Source: Planctomycetaceae bacterium (lineage in GTDB: Bacteria > Planctomycetota > Planctomycetia > Pirellulales > UBA1268). From it: DNA of 9,430 bases. Below the pieces are notes generated by a model. That model did no database searches and was not told the origin of the DNA. It saw only the letters and a list, made by a program, of their open reading frames with translations. Positions 7,604 to 9,430 of this stretch are shown here, piece by piece (position 1 is the stretch's first letter; every line of letters begins with the position of its first letter). The translations under genes and the position numbers were made by a program. The DNA lies in contig CANHYS010000044.1 of the NCBI GenBank assembly GCA_947464585.1, positions 1-9,430 on the forward strand. The letters run 5' to 3'.

Positions 7604-7609
7604 GATGCC

Positions 7610-8872
7610 GTGGCCGACATCGTCTTTGCGTTCGATCCCGCGATCGACCGCCCACTCCCCAGGCTTGAAGCCACGCCCACCGCTGTTGCGGAGCCGCTTG
7701 CAACGGCCGCCACCGATGCGCTCCTGTCTGCTGCTGCCGCCGCCCGGCAGGCCGATGCCGCAGTGCTCGTGCTCTTTGGCCGCGTGCTCGATCCCCAGCG
7801 GGCCAGCCCCGCCCAGGCGGCCATGCTCCGCTCGATCATCACCGGCCTGGCCGCCCACGGCTGCCGCACGGTCTGGCTGGCGGCCGACACCAGCGCCTGT
7901 GCCGACATCGCCCGGATGCTCGGCGAACCAGCGGGCCTCGAGTTCGTCACGCCGACTTCACCACTGTCGCTCGACATCCGCGGCATCATGGTGGAGATCG
8001 TCTCGGCAAACGACAGACATGCCGCCGTTTCATCGGCGCTGACAACGCCCACCGATGCCGCCCTCACGCCGCACTCAACACTCGAGCGGCGGATCGTCGT
8101 GGGCTGGGATGCCTCTCATTGGAATTCCGAACGGTGGGATGAAGAACCGGCCGTGGCAGACCACCGCTGGATGCACGCTGCCGGCCCGCTCACAAACACC
8201 TTCTGCGTCTGGGGATCCCGCCGCCGGCCACCCTCGACCGCCAGTCTGCATCATCTCCCCGCACTGCAGGCCCGCTCGGCGCACGAAGCGGCAGCAGGCT
8301 CCTGCGGCATGCTCACGCTCCTTGATCATCCGACCGTGGACGAGGGAGTGCTGGTTTCAGCCCGCCGCAATCAGCTCGATTCAAGCGCCGACTGGCGGCA
8401 CAACTGGCGGGAGGTGCCCACGCATCACGTCGCCTGGCGAACGATCACGATCGCCTCCGCCACCGGCGGCGACGAGGAACTGGCCACCGCGATCTGGTCG
8501 GCGATCGAAGCCCTGTCGCTCGATGCCAAGGGACCGCTTGAGATCATCCGCTGCCACGTCGAATGCGGCACGAGCGTGGCCCGACGCGTGCGCGTGGCGG
8601 AGATCTCGGCCGAGACACTGGCCCGCGTGCGGCAACTCTACGATGCCCGCACGTTCCGCGCCTGGTGCCAGGAGGTCGTTGCTGATCCTGGCGAGTCATT
8701 GATCGCGCTTGGGCACTCGCGTTCCGGCGCGAAGCCCGGCAGCACCACGTCGTTCTCGACGGCCCTGGCAGACATTGTCAATCGTCTCGAGCAGGAGCCC
8801 CTGCACCCCATTCCCCAGGACCTCGCCCGCGAGTCCGCCTGGCTGGCCCTCGAACTCATCGAATCCACCTAA
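7610..8872 (+). CDS. SbcD/YhaO-like metallophosphoesterase homolog with degraded active site (pseudo-nuclease)
   Basis: This 420-residue protein precedes an SbcC/YhaN-type ATPase by 35 nt, the usual place of the SbcD/Mre11/YhaO nuclease, and has that family's length. By eye it follows the family layout. FAFDPAIDRPL (6-16) matches TADLHLDSPL. VLVLFGRVLD (52-61) matches VLIAGDLYD. TVWLAADTS (87-95) matches the VRGNHD region. FCVWGSRR (198-205) matches ALGHIH. LQARSAHEAAAGSCGMLTLLD (219-239) matches the LQGR...E...KGC segment after it. The tail fits the capping region: HVAWRTITI, HVECG, RRVRVAEISAETLARVRQLYD. Yet the metal ligands are mostly gone: D-x-H keeps Asp9 but His becomes Ala11, G-D becomes Gly57-Arg58, G-N-H-D becomes A-D-T-S, and G-H-x-H becomes G-S-R-R. 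Metallophosphoesterases need these residues for two metal ions, so nuclease activity is unlikely. The frame is open with normal codon use, so this is a maintained protein and not a decayed gene. The homology is inferred from position and pattern and needs a profile search. Confidence 0.7.
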   Translation: MADIVFAFDPAIDRPLPRLEATPTAVAEPLATAATDALLSAAAAARQADAAVLVLFGRVLDPQRASPAQAAMLRSIITGLAAHGCRTVWLAADTSACADIARMLGEPAGLEFVTPTSPLSLDIRGIMVEIVSANDRHAAVSSALTTPTDAALTPHSTLERRIVVGWDASHWNSERWDEEPAVADHRWMHAAGPLTNTFCVWGSRRRPPSTASLHHLPALQARSAHEAAAGSCGMLTLLDHPTVDEGVLVSARRNQLDSSADWRHNWREVPTHHVAWRTITIASATGGDEELATAIWSAIEALSLDAKGPLEIIRCHVECGTSVARRVRVAEISAETLARVRQLYDARTFRAWCQEVVADPGESLIALGHSRSGAKPGSTTSFSTALADIVNRLEQEPLHPIPQDLARESAWLALELIEST

Positions 8873-8895
8873 CTGGCTGTGGAAAAAGCCTCCAC

Positions 8896-8899
8896 GGAG
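8896..8899 (+). promoter_or_regulatory. Shine-Dalgarno GGAG for the ATPase gene
   Basis: GGAG sits 8 nt before ATG 8908 in the 35-nt gap after the preceding stop (TAA at 8870-8872). No promoter or terminator is visible in the gap, which supports co-transcription of the two genes. Confidence 0.6.
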
Positions 8900-8907
8900 T
8901 CCGCGAC

Positions 8908-9430
8908 ATGCACATCGAAACAATTCACATCGAACGTTCCGGCTCGTTGACCGGCGTCACGATCGACCACCTCGGCCCCGGCGTGCAGGTGCTCCACGGC
9001 ACCAACGAAACCGGCAAGACATCCCTGCTCGAATTCCTGCGGGCGATGTTCTTCGGCTTCGAAGGGCTGTTTCGCCGCGGCGTGCTCGATCCACAGCTGC
9101 CATGCGCCGGCAAGCTGATCGTGCACACGGGCCCGGAGGGACGCCGGCTGGCGATCGAGCGCCGGCATGAGGGGCCGGAACTGGCGACGCTGACACGGGC
9201 CAGCTACGAGGACGACATCGTCGGCCTCGGCGGTGACCATGGCGACTTCATCTCGATCAAAGACATCGTGCCGCCGGTGGATGGCCGCCCTTGGAACCGC
9301 CCCTATCTGCAGGACATCGTCGGCGACATCGACGAGCGGACGTTCACGAATGTCATGGCCTTCGGCCTCGACGAACTGCACGAGCTCCGCACGCTCGACC
9401 CGGAGGGCTGTGGCAGCCGGCTCTACGAAC
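8908..9430 (+). CDS. SbcC/Rad50/YhaN-type AAA ATPase, N-terminal part; runs off the right edge
   Basis: The visible 174 residues are the N-terminal ATPase lobe of an SMC-like DNA-repair ATPase. The start MHIETIHIERSGSLTGVTID matches the usual first strand (M-x-I-x-x-L-x-I-x-x-F-G). GTNETGKTS (31-39) is an intact Walker A of the G-x-N-E-x-G-K-S/T type, followed by LLEFLRAMFFGFEGLF. Residues 142-160 contain DERTFTNVMAFGLDELHEL, close to the DxxTFxxVFAFGLDELQ segment I associate with YhaN-like proteins. Family members bind and hydrolyse ATP, dimerise around DNA through long coiled coils, and normally partner an SbcD/Mre11/YhaO nuclease; full length is typically around 900-1200 residues. The coiled coil, hook, signature motif and Walker B lie beyond the window. 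The upstream partner here appears catalytically dead, which makes the role of this ATPase uncertain: DNA tethering or end binding, or use of another nuclease. Confidence 0.92.
   Translation, partial: MHIETIHIERSGSLTGVTIDHLGPGVQVLHGTNETGKTSLLEFLRAMFFGFEGLFRRGVLDPQLPCAGKLIVHTGPEGRRLAIERRHEGPELATLTRASYEDDIVGLGGDHGDFISIKDIVPPVDGRPWNRPYLQDIVGDIDERTFTNVMAFGLDELHELRTLDPEGCGSRLYE

Larger units (their letters stand above)
7330..7609. other. 280-nt non-coding interval holding a repeat/hairpin element
   Basis: No credible gene is present. The first third contains two copies of a 21-bp repeat around a GC hairpin, listed separately. Farther on, GGCCGC GA GCGGCC (7461-7474) can form a short hairpin with no T tract. 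The last 100 nt lead to the nuclease-like gene and show no clear promoter boxes. Confidence 0.6.

Noticed and set aside
7393..7668. Small plus-strand open frame of 91 codons containing KARSVSDG
   Set aside because: It is a translation of the intergenic repeat and overlaps the start of the nuclease-like gene. The ARSVSDG peptide is a recurring artefact of that repeat.
8702..8725. ALGHSRSG near the C-terminus of the nuclease-like protein, resembling the ALGHIH metal motif
   Set aside because: It lies at residues 366-372, past the capping region and far from where G-H-x-H belongs. The second His is Arg, and the VWGSRR segment before LQAR fits the expected position better. Treated as coincidence.

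Overview
The window is high-GC bacterial DNA that most resembles a planctomycete, probably Pirellulales-like. This is inferred from three things: two very large secreted proteins of a kind I associate with that phylum, an intergenic repeat around the core CCGGAGCGTCAGCGA that I associate with those genomes, and small planctomycete-type conserved unknowns. No rRNA or tRNA gene is present to confirm it.

The left two thirds (1-6420) is a minus-strand block of three genes. Its upstream end is an inositol-monophosphatase-family enzyme (5590-6420) with intact metal-binding motifs. After a 222-nt gap comes a 1189-residue exported protein with a long beta-rich extracytoplasmic part and two to three C-terminal membrane helices (1798-5367). 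Its stop codon overlaps, as ATGA, the most upstream start of a second exported protein that runs off the left edge (1-1801). The two share a similar N-terminal plan and are probably translationally coupled partners or ancient paralogs. Their function is unknown.

A 147-nt divergent spacer separates this block from a rightward block. That block holds a 253-residue conserved-unknown protein (6568-7329), a 280-nt non-coding gap, and an apparent two-gene operon. The gap carries two near-identical 21-bp repeats flanking a strong GC hairpin.

The operon is the most interesting part. Its second gene (8908 onward, cut by the right edge) is the N-terminus of an SbcC/Rad50/YhaN-type ATPase with an intact Walker A. 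Its first gene (7610-8872) sits where the SbcD/Mre11/YhaO nuclease normally sits, and has that family's length and C-terminal landmarks. However, nearly every catalytic metal ligand is replaced (D-x-H, G-D, G-N-H-D and G-H-x-H are all degraded). It therefore looks like a pseudo-nuclease partner of a Rad50-like ATPase.

Most other long open frames here are antisense or frame-shifted shadows of high-GC coding DNA.
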